Source of the DNA: Desulfobacterales bacterium
GTDB lineage: Bacteria; Desulfobacterota; Desulfobacteria; Desulfobacterales; JASFBJ01
Assembly: GCA_030149585.1 (NCBI GenBank)
Contig: JASFBJ010000144.1
Span: forward strand, 1-9,232
Reading direction: 5' to 3'
Length of the DNA stretch: 9,232 bases
Made by a program: the position numbers and the translations under genes. Position 1 is the first letter of the stretch. The number at the start of each line of letters is the position of its first letter. Under the pieces are notes generated by a model. That model saw only the letters and a program-made list of their open reading frames with translations, did not search any database and had not been told where the DNA came from. Below are positions 7,693 through 9,232 of the stretch, one piece after another.

Positions 7693-8418
7693 ATGACCGG
7701 CAGAGCATATAAGGTAAATCTTGAAAATGTTTTTGAAGGGCCTCTGGACCTTTTAATTCATTTGATAAAAAAAAACGATGTGGATATTTATGATATCCCC
7801 ATTGCTTCCATAACACGCCAATATTTACAATATCTTGAGTTATTGAAACTGATGGATGTGAATTTTGCCGGTGATTTTATTATTATGGCATCATCTTTAA
7901 TCTATATTAAATCAAGAATGCTCCTGCCGGTACATGAAAGTGAATATGATGAGGAAGAAGAAGATCCCCGCCTTGAAATAACAAGGCCCCTGCTGGAATA
8001 TATCCAGATGAAATCTGCCGCTGAAAAACTGGGTGAAAGGAATTTGCTGGGAGAACAGATCTTTATCCGCCAAATGCAATCAACTGACCTGCTTTCTGAT
8101 TTTGATCAGGATGATCAGTTGGTAAAAATCGGTCTATTTGAATTAATCGACGCATTTCAGACTATTTTACAAAAGGTTTCTCCAAAACATCAGGTTGATC
8201 TGACAACTGAAAAAATGTCGGTTAAAGATAAAATTTCCGAGCTTGTGGATATATTTATAAAAAATGATTCAATTATCTTTGAAGAACTTTTTCAATCAAG
8301 CCCTGAAAAAGGTGAAATCATTATAACCTTTCTGGCCCTGCTTGAAATGATAAAACTCAGTCTGGTACGGGTCGTGCAACATGCTCAATCCGGGATTATC
8401 AGGTTATTTTATATTTAA
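7693..8418 (+). CDS. scpA: Segregation and condensation protein A
   Basis: ScpA is the kleisin subunit that bridges the heads of the SMC dimer and binds ScpB, forming the condensin-like complex that organises and separates replicated chromosomes. The protein has 241 residues, a normal length. The N-terminal signature FEGPLDLLIHLIKKNDVDIYD (14-34, near-consensus) forms the SMC neck-binding helix region. A conserved stretch around DFIIMASSLIYIKSRMLLP (61-79) follows, then an acidic linker (about 82-92). The C-terminal winged helix (about 178-241) contains GEIIITFLALLEMIKL (207-222). The start ATG follows trpS by 20 nt, with a weak purine site (GAGAAAG, 7675-7681). scpB comes 49 nt downstream, the usual gene order. 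The identification is firm. Confidence 0.95.
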   Translation: MTGRAYKVNLENVFEGPLDLLIHLIKKNDVDIYDIPIASITRQYLQYLELLKLMDVNFAGDFIIMASSLIYIKSRMLLPVHESEYDEEEEDPRLEITRPLLEYIQMKSAAEKLGERNLLGEQIFIRQMQSTDLLSDFDQDDQLVKIGLFELIDAFQTILQKVSPKHQVDLTTEKMSVKDKISELVDIFIKNDSIIFEELFQSSPEKGEIIITFLALLEMIKLSLVRVVQHAQSGIIRLFYI

Positions 8419-8467
8419 CCAATTTTGATTTAGCAATTTTATTTTTACTGGCGAACTTTTTCTGATT

Positions 8468-9109
8468 TTGAAAGACTTAAAAAACATAATTGAAAGTATT
8501 CTTTTTGTTTCCAATACTCCCGTAAGCATTGGAAACTTAAAAAATATTTTAAATCCAGCCGATACCGGCAATATCAAAGGCGCTCTGGATTCACTTCTAA
8601 ATGAGTATAACACTCGTCAGGGGGGCTTTGAGCTGCGCCGGGTTGCCGATGGATATCAATTTTGTACCAGAGCAGAGTATACCCCGTGGATTAAAAGATT
8701 TATTCACCCGCCTGCCGCTAATCTGAGCAAGGCGGCCCTTGAGACATTGGCCATTATTGCATATAAACAACCGGTTATCCGCAGTGATGTTGAATATATC
8801 AGAGGGGTTGAGTGCGGAGGCATTATCCGTTTGCTGCTAAAGCGTAATTTAATAAGAGTCCTTGGGCGCAAAGAGATTCCAGGGCGCCCTTTAATTTACG
8901 CCACCACCAAATTATTTCTTGAAGTATTTGATCTGAATAATTTGCAAGATCTGCCGACGCCCATAGAGATCCAAGATATAATTCCAGACGAACCAGATGA
9001 ACGAAACGAACCAAACGATAAATTTGACCATCAAAAAGAATTGGACAAATCTTTAAATGAACACAACCTGACAAAAACCCAAAAAAATCTTGACTTAAAA
9101 CCAAAATAG
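8468..9109 (+). CDS. scpB: Segregation and condensation protein B
   Basis: ScpB dimerises and binds the ScpA linker to regulate the SMC ATPase in chromosome condensation. The 213-residue protein has the two winged-helix domains expected. The opening helix, LKNIIESILFVSNTPVS (4-20), matches the family start. The hallmark block LSKAALETLAIIAYKQPVIR (86-105) and RGVECGGIIRLLLKRNLI (112-129) follow, then GRKEIPGRPLIYATT (133-147). The start must be TTG at 8468: an in-frame stop (TGA 8426-8428) closes the frame upstream, no ATG or GTG lies between, and the family N-terminus begins right there. The ribosome site is poor (GGCGA at 8450-8454, too far). Residues about 170-213 form a polar, charged tail rich in D, E, N and K that looks disordered. 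It may be variable between relatives. Confidence 0.93.
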   Translation: MKDLKNIIESILFVSNTPVSIGNLKNILNPADTGNIKGALDSLLNEYNTRQGGFELRRVADGYQFCTRAEYTPWIKRFIHPPAANLSKAALETLAIIAYKQPVIRSDVEYIRGVECGGIIRLLLKRNLIRVLGRKEIPGRPLIYATTKLFLEVFDLNNLQDLPTPIEIQDIIPDEPDERNEPNDKFDHQKELDKSLNEHNLTKTQKNLDLKPK

Positions 9110-9135
9110 CAGCTATTTTATATTTTTTAAAAATC

Positions 9136-9210
9136 GGGCGGTTAACTCAGCGGGAGAGTGCCACCTTCACACGGTGGAAGCCACTGGTTCAAACCCAGTA
9201 CCGCCCACCA
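9136..9210 (+). tRNA. tRNA-Val (anticodon CAC) with encoded CCA
   Basis: A complete cloverleaf folds by eye. The acceptor stem is GGGCGGT (9136-9142) with ACCGCCC (9200-9206). The D stem is ACTC/GAGT (9145-9148, 9156-9159). The anticodon stem is CCACC/GGTGG (9161-9165, 9173-9177) with loop TTCACAC and anticodon CAC at 9168-9170. A five-base variable loop follows, then the T stem ACTGG/CCAGT with loop TTCAAAC (9188-9194). The discriminator is A9207 and CCA is encoded at 9208-9210. Anticodon CAC reads the valine codon GTG. It begins 26 nt after the scpB stop with no terminator between, so it may be partly transcribed by read-through from scpB. Confidence 0.96.
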
Positions 9211-9232
9211 ATAATACCAAGAGTTTACAGCG

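Noticed and set aside
7478..7816. 112-codon minus-strand frame across the trpS-scpA junction
   Set aside because: Antisense to two firmly identified genes; no recognisable motif.
8404..9104. Minus-strand frames of 69 and 93 codons opposite scpB
   Set aside because: Antisense shadows of scpB, with no domain or start context.
9211..9232. tRNA 3' end as an integration site for a mobile element
   Set aside because: Only 22 nt remain after the tRNA, with no integrase and no second copy of the tRNA end in the window.

Overview
The window looks like ordinary chromosomal DNA from an AT-rich Gram-negative bacterium, with long intact genes and short intergenic gaps. No mobile element, CRISPR array or phage gene was seen. 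The closest match in my knowledge is a deltaproteobacterial (Desulfobacterota-like) genome. That rests on the DHH-CBS-tRNA nucleotidyltransferase fusion lying before trpS-scpA-scpB, and on the pilC-pilS pair. The taxonomic call is inference.

Left half, minus strand (3562 down to 54): three co-oriented genes with gaps of 24 and 14 nt, probably one transcript. They encode a radical SAM enzyme of the COG0731 type with a C-terminal winged helix, the type IV pilus platform protein PilC, and a PilS-like membrane histidine kinase. A pilR-like response regulator would be expected next but would lie outside the window. The first 53 nt, downstream of pilS, contain no supported start.

Middle (3563-3825): a divergent AT-rich control region. 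It holds a good sigma70-type promoter facing left, TTGATG-17 bp-TATAAT, whose spacer lies almost entirely within three tandem copies of an 8-bp repeat. Weaker TATAAT boxes face right. The 5-mer ATATC/GATAT recurs about ten times across the region.

Right half, plus strand: a large gene fusing a DHH/DHHA1 phosphoesterase, a CBS pair and a class II tRNA nucleotidyltransferase. A 190-nt gap follows, then trpS (tryptophanyl-tRNA synthetase), scpA and scpB (partners of SMC in chromosome condensation and segregation), and a tRNA-Val(CAC) with an encoded CCA end. The genes from the fusion to the tRNA thus combine tRNA maturation and charging with chromosome segregation. trpS and scpA are 20 nt apart and scpB follows after 49 nt.

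Nothing here is clearly a new biological system. The points most worth a second look are the multidomain DHH-CBS-nucleotidyltransferase with all its motifs intact, the repeat-filled promoter spacer, and the radical SAM gene heading a pilus operon.
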